Positions 1-7,889 of a stretch of DNA of 64,000 nt are shown piece after piece. Every line of letters starts with the position of its first letter. The stretch's first letter is position 1. The stretch comes from Propionibacteriales bacterium (GTDB lineage: Bacteria; Actinomycetota; Actinomycetes; Propionibacteriales; Nocardioidaceae). Made by a program: the position numbers and the translations under genes. The stretch spans positions 29,708 to 93,707 of the forward strand of contig JAPLCC010000012.1 in the NCBI GenBank assembly GCA_026392415.1, written 5' to 3'. The notes beneath the pieces were generated by a model. That model was not told the DNA's origin. It saw only the letters and a list, made by a program, of their open reading frames with translations, and ran no database searches.

Positions 1-3000
1 GGAGCAGGGTGACGCCCTCCTCCAGGGCGACCTCGTGCTCCTCGCCCTGGCTGAGCCCGTAGAGGTAGTCGCGGGTCGGCAGCACCGACACGTCGCCGTG
101 GACCGAGCGGGCCTCGTCGAAGTCGCGGGTCGGACCGGGGAACAACAGCTGGTTGAGCGTACGACGGGGATCGGTCGCGAGCGCATCCTGCTGCTGGAAC
201 GTGAGCGTGGGTTCGGTGGCCTTCCACGTGCGGCCCGCGAGCGCCTTCGTGCGGAACGGCTCCGGCCAGCCGCCGGGCGGGTCGCCGAGCTCGCCGGAGA
301 GGAACCCGATCACCGAGTCGGGGATGTCGAACTTGCCGGGGTCCTCCTCGAACGCCTCGGGGGTCGCGCCGACGGCGACCAGGTGCAGCGCGAGGTCACC
401 GATCACCTTGGAGGAGGGGGTGACCTTCGGGACGTTGCCGAGGATCCGGTTGGCGGCGGCGTACATGTCCTCGATGGCCTCGAACTTCTCGCCGAGGCCG
501 AGCGCGATCGCCTGCTGGCGCAGGTTCGAGAGCTGCCCGCCGGGGATCTCGTGGGTGTAGACCCGTCCGGTCGGCGCGGGCAGGCCGGACTCGAACGGCG
601 CGTAGAGGCGACGGGTCGCCTCCCAGTAGGGCTCGAGTGCGTTCACCCCGGCCAGCGACAGCCCGGTCTCGCGGGCGGAGTGGTCGGTCGTCGCGACGAG
701 TGCTGACAGCGGCGGTTGGGACGTCGTACCCGACAGGGAAGCGCATGCCGCGTCGACCGCGTCGACCCCGGCGTCGATCGCCGCGAGCAGCGTGGCGAGC
801 TGGCCCCCGGGGGTGTCGTGGGTGTGCAGGTGGACCGGCAGGTCGAACTCGTTGCGCAGGGCGGTGACCAAGGTCCGGGCGGCGGGGGCGCGGAGCAGTC
901 CGGCCATGTCCTTGATCGCCAGGACGTGCGCGCCGGCCTCCACGATCTGCTCGGCCAGGCGCAGGTAGTAGTCGAGGGTGTAGAGGTTCTCGGCCGGCGA
1001 GGAGAGGTCGCCGGTGTAGCAGAGCGCGACCTCGGCGATGGTCGTGCCGGTTCCGCGGACCGCCTCGATCGCCGGCCGCATCTGGTCGACGTCGTTGAGG
1101 GCGTCGAAGATCCGGAAGACGTCGATGCCGGTCTCGGCGGCCTCCTGCACGAACGCCTGCGTCACGGCTTCCGGGTACGGCGTGCAGCCGACGGTGTTGC
1201 GACCGCGCAGCAGCATCTGCAGGCAGACGTTCGGCACGGCCTCACGCAGGACGGCGAGCCGCTCCCACGGGTCCTCGGCGAGGAAGCGCAACGCGACGTC
1301 GTACGTCGCCCCGCCCCAGCACTCGAGTGACCACAGCTCGGGCGTCAGTCGTGCGACGTGTCCGCTCACCTGGAGCAGGTCGATGGTGCGCACGCGGGTG
1401 GCGAGCAGGGACTGGTGGGCATCACGGAAGGTGGTGTCGGTGACCGCGACGGTGGCGCGGGCCCGCAGGTCGCGGGCGAACTGCTCCGGCCCCGCCGCGA
1501 GCAACTGCTGCCGACTGCCGTCGGGCGGCGGCGTCGCGAGGTCGATGGCCGGGAGCTTGGAGACCGGGTCGACCCAGTCGTCGGAGAAGGCGCGCGCGGC
1601 GCCGTGCGGCTGGTTGACGGTGACGTCCGCGAGATAGGCGAGCAGCTTGCTGCCGCGGTCGCCCGACGCACGGGTCGCCAGCAGCCACGGGTGGGTCTCG
1701 ATGAACGACGTGGTGACGTGGCCAGACGCGAAGTCGCTGTCGCGCAGCACCGCTTCGAGGAACGCGATGTTGGTGGAGACGCCGCTGATCTTGAACTCGG
1801 CCAGCGCTCGCTGGGCCTTCTCGACGGCCTTGTCGAACGTCCGGCCGCGACAGGTCAGCTTGGCGAGCATCGAGTCGAAGTGCGCGGACACCTCGGCGCC
1901 GGTGTACGTCGTACCGCCGTCGAGGCGCACGCCCGGCCCGCCCGGGGAGCGGTAGGTCGTGATCTTCCCCGTGTCCGGACGGAACCCGTTGGCGGGGTCC
2001 TCTGTCGTGATCCGGCACTGCAGCGCGGCGCCGCGCAGCCGGATGGAGTCCTGGGTGAGCCCGAGGTCGGCCAGGGTCTCGCCCGCGGCGATCAGCAGCT
2101 GCGACTGGACCAGGTCGACGTCGGTGACCTCCTCGGTGACCGTGTGCTCGACCTGGATGCGCGGGTTCATCTCGATGAAGACGTAGTTGCCGTCGGGGTC
2201 GAGCAGGAACTCGACCGTGCCGGCGTTCTTGTAGCCGATCTCGCGCGCGAACCGGACCGCGTCGGCACACATCCGGTCCCGGATCGCCGGATCGAGGTTC
2301 GGCGCCGGTGCGATCTCGACGACCTTCTGGTGGCGACGCTGCACCGAGCAGTCCCGCTCGAAGAGGTGGATCACCCCGCCCGCACTGCCTGTCCCGTCGG
2401 CGAGGATCTGCACCTCGATGTGCCGCGGGTCGATGACCGCCTGCTCGATGAAGACCGTCGGGTCACCGAAGGCGCCCTCGCCCTCGCGCATGCAGGTCTC
2501 GATCGCCTCGCGCAGCTCGGCCCGGTCATCGACCCGACGCATGCCGCGGCCGCCACCGCCGGCAACTGCCTTCACGAAGAGCGGTGCCGGGATGTCCTCG
2601 GCCGCCGCCACCAGGGCGTCGACGTCCGTCGACGGCTCCACGCTGCGCAGGGTGGGTACGCCGGCTGCCCGGGCCGCTGCGATCGCGCGTGCCTTGTTGC
2701 CGGTCAGCTCGAGGACCGAGGCGTCCGGCCCGACGAAGGTGATGCCCGCCGCGGCGCACGCCTCGGCCAGCGCCGGGTTCTCCGAGAGGAAGCCGTAGCC
2801 GGGATAGATGGCGTCGGCACCGCAGGCCAGCGCTGCCGCGACGATGGCGTCGGGATCCAGGTAGGTGCGCACGGGGTGGCCGCGTTCGCCGATCTCGTAG
2901 GCCTCGTCGGCCCGGAGCCGGTGCTCGCTCCACCGGTCCTCGTGCGGGAAGACGGCGACCGTACGGGCACCGATCTCGTGGGCGGCGCGGAAGGCGCGGA

Positions 3001-3043
3001 TCGCGATTTCGCCGCGATTGGCGACCAGGACCTTGGTGAACAT
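1..3043 (-). CDS. pyc: Pyruvate carboxylase (partial, C-terminus outside window)
   Basis: This enzyme carboxylates pyruvate to oxaloacetate using biotin, ATP and bicarbonate, an anaplerotic reaction in the cytoplasm. An uninterrupted frame of 1014 codons runs from ATG at 3043 off the left edge. Residues 1-450 form a biotin carboxylase domain: start MFTKVLVANRGEIA, the ATP-grasp loop KAVAGGGGRGM, and EMNPRIQVEH. Residues from about 530 form the carboxyltransferase barrel (TDTTFRDAHQSLLATR, then HLHTHDTPGG and HEIPGGQLSNLRQQA). The family is about 1120-1150 residues long, so the biotinyl-lysine domain is missing only because of the window edge. An AGGGAG ribosome site precedes the ATG. The single-chain order of domains separates it from the two-subunit acyl-CoA carboxylase at 46-50 kb. 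Confidence 0.96.
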   Translation of the reverse strand, partial: MFTKVLVANRGEIAIRAFRAAHEIGARTVAVFPHEDRWSEHRLRADEAYEIGERGHPVRTYLDPDAIVAAALACGADAIYPGYGFLSENPALAEACAAAGITFVGPDASVLELTGNKARAIAAARAAGVPTLRSVEPSTDVDALVAAAEDIPAPLFVKAVAGGGGRGMRRVDDRAELREAIETCMREGEGAFGDPTVFIEQAVIDPRHIEVQILADGTGSAGGVIHLFERDCSVQRRHQKVVEIAPAPNLDPAIRDRMCADAVRFAREIGYKNAGTVEFLLDPDGNYVFIEMNPRIQVEHTVTEEVTDVDLVQSQLLIAAGETLADLGLTQDSIRLRGAALQCRITTEDPANGFRPDTGKITTYRSPGGPGVRLDGGTTYTGAEVSAHFDSMLAKLTCRGRTFDKAVEKAQRALAEFKISGVSTNIAFLEAVLRDSDFASGHVTTSFIETHPWLLATRASGDRGSKLLAYLADVTVNQPHGAARAFSDDWVDPVSKLPAIDLATPPPDGSRQQLLAAGPEQFARDLRARATVAVTDTTFRDAHQSLLATRVRTIDLLQVSGHVARLTPELWSLECWGGATYDVALRFLAEDPWERLAVLREAVPNVCLQMLLRGRNTVGCTPYPEAVTQAFVQEAAETGIDVFRIFDALNDVDQMRPAIEAVRGTGTTIAEVALCYTGDLSSPAENLYTLDYYLRLAEQIVEAGAHVLAIKDMAGLLRAPAARTLVTALRNEFDLPVHLHTHDTPGGQLATLLAAIDAGVDAVDAACASLSGTTSQPPLSALVATTDHSARETGLSLAGVNALEPYWEATRRLYAPFESGLPAPTGRVYTHEIPGGQLSNLRQQAIALGLGEKFEAIEDMYAAANRILGNVPKVTPSSKVIGDLALHLVAVGATPEAFEEDPGKFDIPDSVIGFLSGELGDPPGGWPEPFRTKALAGRTWKATEPTLTFQQQDALATDPRRTLNQLLFPGPTRDFDEARSVHGDVSVLPTRDYLYGLSQGEEHEVALEEGVTLL

Positions 3044-3154
3044 CGGACTCCCTGGGTGGGGAAGAGGTGACGCCCGGGTCGTGGGTGGGCCCGCGCTGGG
3101 TCTGAAACTACGCAGGGACTGGGGTCCAGGGGGAGGGGTTGTCCAGAACGCAGG

Positions 3155-3212
3155 AAACCCGGCCGGGCCAAGGGGGCCGACCGGGTTTTCCCGCGTGGGG
3201 CCTTTCGGCCCC
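3155..3212 (-). terminator. Double hairpin after the YceI gene
   Basis: Read on the minus strand, two stem-loops follow the YceI stop codon. The first is GGGGCC-GAAA-GGCCCC (3197-3212), a six-pair stem with a GNRA-type loop. The second pairs AAACCCGG (3155-3162) with CCGGGTTT (3181-3188) and ends in a short T run. The rest of the 188-base gap up to pyc shows only the pyc ribosome site. Confidence 0.6.
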
Positions 3213-3231
3213 AGGCGTTGTCTGACTCGAC

Positions 3232-3786
3232 TCAGGCGTTCTTGATGGCCGAGATGTCGAACTCGAGCTTGATCTTCTCGGAGACGAGCACGCCGCCGGT
3301 CTCGAGCGCTGCGTTCCAGGTCAGGCCCCAGTCCTTGCGGTTGACGGTGACGTCGCCCTCGAAGCCCACGCGGATGTTGCCGAACGGGTCCTTGGCGGAG
3401 CCGTTCTCCTCGAAGTTGATGGTGACCGGCTTGGTGACGTCCTTGATGGTCAGGTCGCCGGTGACGGCCCAGTCGGTGCCGTCGCGGGTGACGTCGGTCG
3501 AGACGAACTTCCACTCGGGGTAGGTCGCGACGTCGAAGAAGTCGGGGGAGGAGAGGTGGCCGTCGCGGTCGGCGCTCCCGGTGCTGACGCTGCCGGCGGC
3601 GATGGTGACGGTCACCGAGGAGGCCGAAGGGTTGGCCGTGTCGATGTGGGCGGTGGCGGACCACTCGCCGAACTGGCCGCGGACCTTGGTGACGACCGCG
3701 TGGCGGGCCACGAAGCCGAGGCGGCTGTGCGCGGGGTCGACGGTGTAGTCGCCGGTGATGTCGGACAGGGCTGCGTTGTCGCTCAT
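3232..3786 (-). CDS. YceI family protein
   Basis: The product is a 184-residue YceI-like protein of the lipocalin-fold family that binds polyisoprenoid or other long amphiphilic lipids. The family signature is complete: TGDYTVDPAHSRLGFVARH near the start, WSATAHIDTANPSAS in the middle, and YPEWKFVSTDV plus GDLTIKDVTKPVT later. No signal peptide is visible, so this is probably a cytoplasmic member. An upstream ATG at 3849 is in frame, but the ATG at 3786 is preferred because AAGGAG lies eight bases before it and the family begins there. A short palindrome sits just upstream and could be an operator. Its exact ligand cannot be read from sequence. Confidence 0.93.
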   Translation of the reverse strand: MSDNAALSDITGDYTVDPAHSRLGFVARHAVVTKVRGQFGEWSATAHIDTANPSASSVTVTIAAGSVSTGSADRDGHLSSPDFFDVATYPEWKFVSTDVTRDGTDWAVTGDLTIKDVTKPVTINFEENGSAKDPFGNIRVGFEGDVTVNRKDWGLTWNAALETGGVLVSEKIKLEFDISAIKNA

Positions 3787-3810
3787 GGGAGCTCCTTGGG
3801 GTCGAGGTTG

Positions 3811-3849
3811 TTGAAGTTTCAATGGCTTGAACCAATGGTGACATGTCAA
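3811..3849 (-). promoter_or_regulatory. Candidate promoter and palindromic operator of the YceI gene
   Basis: A TTGACA hexamer is present on the minus strand at 3844-3849. The palindrome TTGAA-GT-TTCAA at 3811-3822 lies between it and the start codon. YceI genes of actinobacteria are often controlled by MarR-type repressors that bind short palindromes. No regulator gene is adjacent here, so the link is inference. Confidence 0.4.
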
Positions 3850-3910
3850 CCATTCCCACGCAAGGGGTGGTCCCCGTCACGTTGCCACAGGTCGCGCGCG
3901 CCAAAAAGGC

Positions 3911-3944
3911 AGGAAGCCGCCCCCCGTGCGGGGGACGGCTTCCT
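3911..3944 (-). terminator. Intrinsic terminator of the 45-residue gene
   Basis: The arms AGGAAGCCG-CCCCC and GGGGG-CGGCTTCCT pair with a single mismatch around a GTGC loop. On the minus strand the hairpin is followed by GCCTTTTTGG. It lies 12 bases after the stop codon of the small gene at 3956-4093. Confidence 0.8.
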
Positions 3945-3955
3945 GGAAGCGGGAG

Positions 3956-4093
3956 TCAGGCGGCAGCGTGCGACTGCGCGAGCGCGGGCTGGCCGACTTC
4001 GATCCACACGGCTTCCATGCGGGTGCGGCCGTCAGCTGCGGTCACGGGGACCCAGCGCATTTCGAGCCTGGACGTCGTCTCGGTGTTGGTCAT
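3956..4093 (-). CDS. Small conserved-looking protein of 45 residues
   Basis: This short gene encodes MTNTETTSRLEMRWVPVTAA followed by a segment rich in Arg, Glu and Ala, 45 residues in all. It is convincing as a gene because a perfect AGGAGGT ribosome site lies six bases before the ATG, a strong intrinsic terminator follows the stop, and an extended -10 box (TGC-TATCTT, minus strand, 4124-4129) lies upstream. I do not recognise a function. The central stretch RLEMRWVPVTAADGRTRMEA could form a small beta sheet, and there is no signal peptide or cysteine. A longer in-frame start exists at 4228 but lacks a ribosome site. Confidence 0.72.
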   Translation of the reverse strand: MTNTETTSRLEMRWVPVTAADGRTRMEAVWIEVGQPALAQSHAAA

Positions 4094-4123
4094 GGGACAC
4101 CTCCTGTTCACCTTGTGTTCACC

Positions 4124-4129
4124 AAGATA
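4124..4129 (-). promoter_or_regulatory. Extended -10 box for the 45-residue gene
   Basis: On the minus strand the sequence TGCTATCTT combines a TG extension with TATCTT. It is about 30 bases before the ATG at 4093. No clear -35 hexamer is seen. The remainder of 4130-4315 holds no other recognisable signal. Confidence 0.45.
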
Positions 4130-4315
4130 GCACGATCCCCACTGCGCACCCAGAAAACGACGGAAACCGAGACTTCTTGCTCCACCTGGAGGGTCTTCCG
4201 CGGACCTTTGGTCGTGTCGGCACTCCATTTCGGCGGTGAGTGACGGGGGTCACCCGGCGCCAATGCAGTCGATCTGCCCAATTTCGGGCAGGAAGTTGAG
4301 ATTCAGCGCGGCGCG

Positions 4316-4594
4316 ATGCACTCTCAACCTGTGTACGTCGACCCACGGCTCCTGCGACGCGTCCAGGAATCCAGTGGGTTGACGGAGTCGGAGGCGCAAC
4401 GACTGGTCGAGGACGTCCTGGCGTTCCACGCCGAGTCGGTCGAGGACCGCGTGCGCCGGCGGCACAGCGAGTTGAAGACCTACGGCGCCAGGAACGCCGA
4501 GATCTTCGCCCGGCTCCGCGAGGAGCTGAGCGGCCACGTGGTGGCCGCACCCGACCTTTCCGAGCGCCAGCTGCGCCGGATCATCTACGGATAG
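4316..4594 (+). CDS. Hypothetical protein upstream of glmS
   Basis: The product is 92 residues and probably fully helical, with many charged residues (for example LTESEAQRLVEDVLAFHAES and RRRHSELKTYGARN). I do not recognise the family. It ends 11 bases before glmS in the same direction, so the two are likely cotranscribed. A GTG at 4331 is an alternative start, and the ribosome site is weak for either. Nothing indicates membrane insertion or secretion. Confidence 0.65.
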   Translation: MHSQPVYVDPRLLRRVQESSGLTESEAQRLVEDVLAFHAESVEDRVRRRHSELKTYGARNAEIFARLREELSGHVVAAPDLSERQLRRIIYG

Positions 4595-4605
4595 AGGACA
4601 CCCCT

Positions 4606-6441
4606 ATGTGCGGCATCGTCGGATACGTCGGCCCCCAGCAGGCAGCCCCGCTGCTCCTGGAGGGACTGACCCGTCTGGAGCATCGCGGCTACGACTCCGC
4701 CGGCCTGGCGGTCGTCGGCAGCAGTGGTGTGAAGGTGGCCAAGCGGGCCGGCCGGGTCCGTGACCTCTCCGACGGCCTGCCCAAGCGGTTCTCCGGGAAG
4801 ATCGGGATCGGGCACACCCGCTGGGCGACCCATGGTCCGGCCAACGACGTGAACGCGCACCCGCACGCCAGCGTCGACGGCCGGGTCGCCGTCGTCCACA
4901 ACGGGATCATCGACAACGCCTCGACCCTGCGCGCACAGCTGGGGGACGCCGGTGTCGAGCTGGCCTCCGACACCGACACCGAGGTGCTGGCCCACCTCAT
5001 CGGCCGCTCGATTGCGCCGACCCTGGAGGGCCGGGTCGCCGAGGCGCTGGGCCGGATCGACGGCACCTACGGCATCGCGGTCACCCATGCCGACTTCCCC
5101 GATCGGATCGTGGTGGCCCGCAATGGCAGCCCGCTCATCATCGGCGTCGGCGACCACGAGATGCACGTCGCGTCCGACCTGGCCGCGCTCGTCCGCTACA
5201 CCACGACGGTGGCGCACCTCGAGGACGGCGAGATGGCGACGATCACCGCGAATGGTTTCAAGACCTACCGGCTGGATGCCTCCGGGATGTCCGCCACCAA
5301 TCGGCTGGCCAACGAGGTCGACATCGACCCCGAGGCCTACGAGTCCGGCGACCACGACTCCTTCATGCACAAGGAGCTGCTGGAGCAGCCGGCCCGCGCC
5401 GAGGCCGTGCTGCGCGGCCGCATGGACGAGCGCTTCGGCACCGGTCACCTCGGCGGCCTCAACATGGACGCCCGCCAGCTCCGCGCGATCAAGCGCGTCA
5501 AGATCCTCGGCTGCGGATCGGCGTACTACGTCGGCCAGATGGGCGCTGCACTGATCGAGGAGCTGGCCCGGATCCCCGCCGACGCGGAGGCCGCCAGCGA
5601 GTTCCGTTACCGCAACCCGATCGTCGAGCCCGACACCCTCTACGTCGTCGTGAGCCAGTCCGGCGAGACGATCGACTCCCTCCTCGCCGTCCAGGAGGTA
5701 CGCCGCAAGGGCGGCCGGGTGATCGGCCTGGTCAACGTGGTCGGCTCAGCGATCGCCCGCGAGGTCGACGGAGGCATCTACCTCCACGCCGGCCCGGAGG
5801 TGGCGGTGGCGTCGACCAAGGCACTCACCAACATGTTCCTCGCGTTCGCGCTGCTGGCGGTGCAGCTCGGCCGGGTCCGTGACCTCTCGATCTCCGACGG
5901 TCGGCGGCTGATCGCCGGGCTCACCAAGGTCCCCGGCCAGATCGAGCAGATCCTCGCCACCGAGCCGCAGCTGGCCCTCGTCGCGCACACGCTCGCCGAG
6001 GCGGAGAGCTTGTTCTTCATCGGCCGGGTGCGCGGCTTCCCGATCGCACGGGAAGGCGCCCAGAAGTTCAAGGAGATCAGTTATCGGCACGCCGAGGCCT
6101 ACCAGACCAGCGAGCTCAAGCACGGTCCGCTGGCGCTGATCTCGCCGTCGGTGCCGACGATCGCGATCGTGCCCGACGACGAGCTCGTCGAGCGCAACGT
6201 CGCGGCGCTGCACGAGATCGCGGCCCGTGGAGGTCCGCTGACGGTGGTCACGCACCCCGGCGTCGATCTCGGTGACCTGGCGGGCGCGGTCGAGCGGATC
6301 GACGTACCCCGCAACGAGCGCGAGCTCGACCCGATCCTGCTGACCATCCCCCTTCAGGTGCTGGCCTATCACGCAGCGCTGAAGCTCGGTCACGACATCG
6401 ACAAGCCCCGCAACCTCGCCAAGTCGGTCACCGTCGAGTAG
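4606..6441 (+). CDS. glmS: Glutamine--fructose-6-phosphate aminotransferase (isomerizing)
   Basis: GlmS makes glucosamine-6-phosphate from fructose-6-phosphate and glutamine, the first committed step to UDP-GlcNAc for peptidoglycan. The 611-residue protein begins MCGIVGYVG, so after methionine removal Cys2 is the N-terminal nucleophile of the class II glutamine amidotransferase domain (to about residue 220). Two SIS sugar-isomerase domains follow (about 290-430 and 460-600), with the SQSGETIDSLLA motif and the conserved C-terminal tail DKPRNLAKSVTVE. An AGAGGA ribosome site precedes the ATG. No glmS ribozyme is present, as expected in this phylum. Confidence 0.98.
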   Translation: MCGIVGYVGPQQAAPLLLEGLTRLEHRGYDSAGLAVVGSSGVKVAKRAGRVRDLSDGLPKRFSGKIGIGHTRWATHGPANDVNAHPHASVDGRVAVVHNGIIDNASTLRAQLGDAGVELASDTDTEVLAHLIGRSIAPTLEGRVAEALGRIDGTYGIAVTHADFPDRIVVARNGSPLIIGVGDHEMHVASDLAALVRYTTTVAHLEDGEMATITANGFKTYRLDASGMSATNRLANEVDIDPEAYESGDHDSFMHKELLEQPARAEAVLRGRMDERFGTGHLGGLNMDARQLRAIKRVKILGCGSAYYVGQMGAALIEELARIPADAEAASEFRYRNPIVEPDTLYVVVSQSGETIDSLLAVQEVRRKGGRVIGLVNVVGSAIAREVDGGIYLHAGPEVAVASTKALTNMFLAFALLAVQLGRVRDLSISDGRRLIAGLTKVPGQIEQILATEPQLALVAHTLAEAESLFFIGRVRGFPIAREGAQKFKEISYRHAEAYQTSELKHGPLALISPSVPTIAIVPDDELVERNVAALHEIAARGGPLTVVTHPGVDLGDLAGAVERIDVPRNERELDPILLTIPLQVLAYHAALKLGHDIDKPRNLAKSVTVE

Positions 6442-6449
6442 GCGAGCAG

Positions 6450-7739
6450 TCAGGTGGCGCGTGGGATCAGCAGGGAGACCAGCACCGGGTTGTGGTCCGA
6501 GATCATCGGCGAGGCGTACCTCGAGCCGTCGAGGCGGTAGTCGACCTCCCAGCTGGCGACGTGCACGCCCGGCGGCGCGAACACCCGGTCGACGTGGTCA
6601 CCCCACGTCCAGGAGTTCCGGATCGTCGTACTCGTGCCGCAGGCGGAGTTGCGGGTCGGGCGGGAGAGGTAGCGCAGGGCCTGGTCGTAGGCGTCGTCCT
6701 GGCCCTCGGCGTACAACCGCTTGAGGGGCGCGTCGGTGCCCCGGCTGCGGGTCGAGTTGAAGTCGCCGGCGTAGACGATGGTCTCGCCGGGGAACGCCGC
6801 GTTGACTGCGTCGGCGACGTCGTCGGTCTGCTCGGCGCGGCGGCTGTCGCCCAGGGCGCTGTTCTGCGGCCAGAGGTGCAGGCCGACCACGACGACCTCC
6901 TGGCCGGAGTCCTTCTCGCGCACCTTCACCCAGCACGCGCCGTGCGCCTTGTCGTCGTACTGCTCGAAGTTCAGGCCGCCGTTGGTGTCCGGCACGATCT
7001 CGTAGGTGGCGTCGCGGACGAAGACGGACTGGTTGTCCTCGTAGCGGTTTCCGGTGCCGTCCCCGGTCTGGCAGCCGCGGGTGAACGTGCCGTCCAGTTC
7101 GTCGGTGAGGTACGACGTCGCCTCGTTGCCCTCCTGGACCGCGAGCACGTCGACCGCGCGACCGCCGGAGCCGACGTCCATCTGCTCGATCCTGTTGCGG
7201 ACCCAGGGGCCGCGCGTGCTCCATGCGCCGAGGCTGTTGGCGCACGCGCTGCTGCACGTGTTCCAGGTCCCGACCACGAGCGGGATCGAGGTGGCGGGCA
7301 CGGCCCGTGAGGTCCGCACCGTGACCTTGCAGTGCGGCCCGCCGCGGTAGCCGTAGCCGGCGCTGTTCTGGCCGCGCACCTGGAAGCAGTACGTCGTGCC
7401 GGGGTTCAGGCCGTCGATCATCACCGCCTGCACGTTGTCGCGGTCGCCACGCAGGCGCTTGACCTTCTTGGTGCGTGATCGCTGCACCTCGTCGGTGGTG
7501 ATGGCGCCGGACGCGGCGGCGTACTCGATCTCGTAGATGCTCGCGCCGCTGACGCGCGCCCACTCCACGCGCAAGGAGACGGTGGGGCCCGTGCGAGTGA
7601 TCTGGTGGGTCATCCAGACGATGCCGGCCTTGGCCGGGCGGGACGCGGCTGCAGCCGGGCCTGCTGCGAGGCCGATCAGGGGCAGCGCGCACGCGAGGGC
7701 AGCCAGCAGCGCCACCCTGCGTCGAACAGCCTCGTACAT
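6450..7739 (-). CDS. Secreted endonuclease/exonuclease/phosphatase family protein with fibronectin-like domain
   Basis: The 429-residue protein has a signal peptide (MYEAVRRRVALLAALACALP, with AAAA near residue 32). A fibronectin type III-like domain follows at about residues 40-145 (YEIEYAAAS, LNPGTTYCFQVRGQNSAG). An EEP-fold hydrolase domain spans about 155-425 and shows the metal and catalytic motifs GTWNTC, VQEGNE, GLHLWPQN, YAGDFNSTRS, DHVDRVF and SDHNPVLV. The family cleaves phosphodiesters in nucleic acids, inositol phosphates or sphingomyelin, and the substrate here is not evident. It probably acts outside the cell. A GAGGGAGAGGGA stretch precedes the ATG. It is convergent with glmS, with only eight bases between the stops. 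Confidence 0.88.
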   Translation of the reverse strand: MYEAVRRRVALLAALACALPLIGLAAGPAAAASRPAKAGIVWMTHQITRTGPTVSLRVEWARVSGASIYEIEYAAASGAITTDEVQRSRTKKVKRLRGDRDNVQAVMIDGLNPGTTYCFQVRGQNSAGYGYRGGPHCKVTVRTSRAVPATSIPLVVGTWNTCSSACANSLGAWSTRGPWVRNRIEQMDVGSGGRAVDVLAVQEGNEATSYLTDELDGTFTRGCQTGDGTGNRYEDNQSVFVRDATYEIVPDTNGGLNFEQYDDKAHGACWVKVREKDSGQEVVVVGLHLWPQNSALGDSRRAEQTDDVADAVNAAFPGETIVYAGDFNSTRSRGTDAPLKRLYAEGQDDAYDQALRYLSRPTRNSACGTSTTIRNSWTWGDHVDRVFAPPGVHVASWEVDYRLDGSRYASPMISDHNPVLVSLLIPRAT

Positions 7740-7889
7740 CGTGTCCCTCTCCCTCGCCTCCTACGGTAGGTCGGCAGGAATGATCGCGACCTGAGAATCC
7801 GGCAACTCGCGACGCCGGAGCGCGAAGGTGACCCATCGCACCGCGCTGACGATCGCCCGTGATAAGCCTCACGGCCCTAGGCTGGGGGG

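Noticed and set aside
3197..3212. A DosR-like site in GGGGCCTTTCGGCCCC
   Set aside because: The sequence is a simple terminator hairpin after the YceI gene, and the GGGAC core is missing.
4595..4605. A glmS ribozyme upstream of glmS
   Set aside because: Only 11 bases separate glmS from the preceding gene, and no ribozyme core is present.
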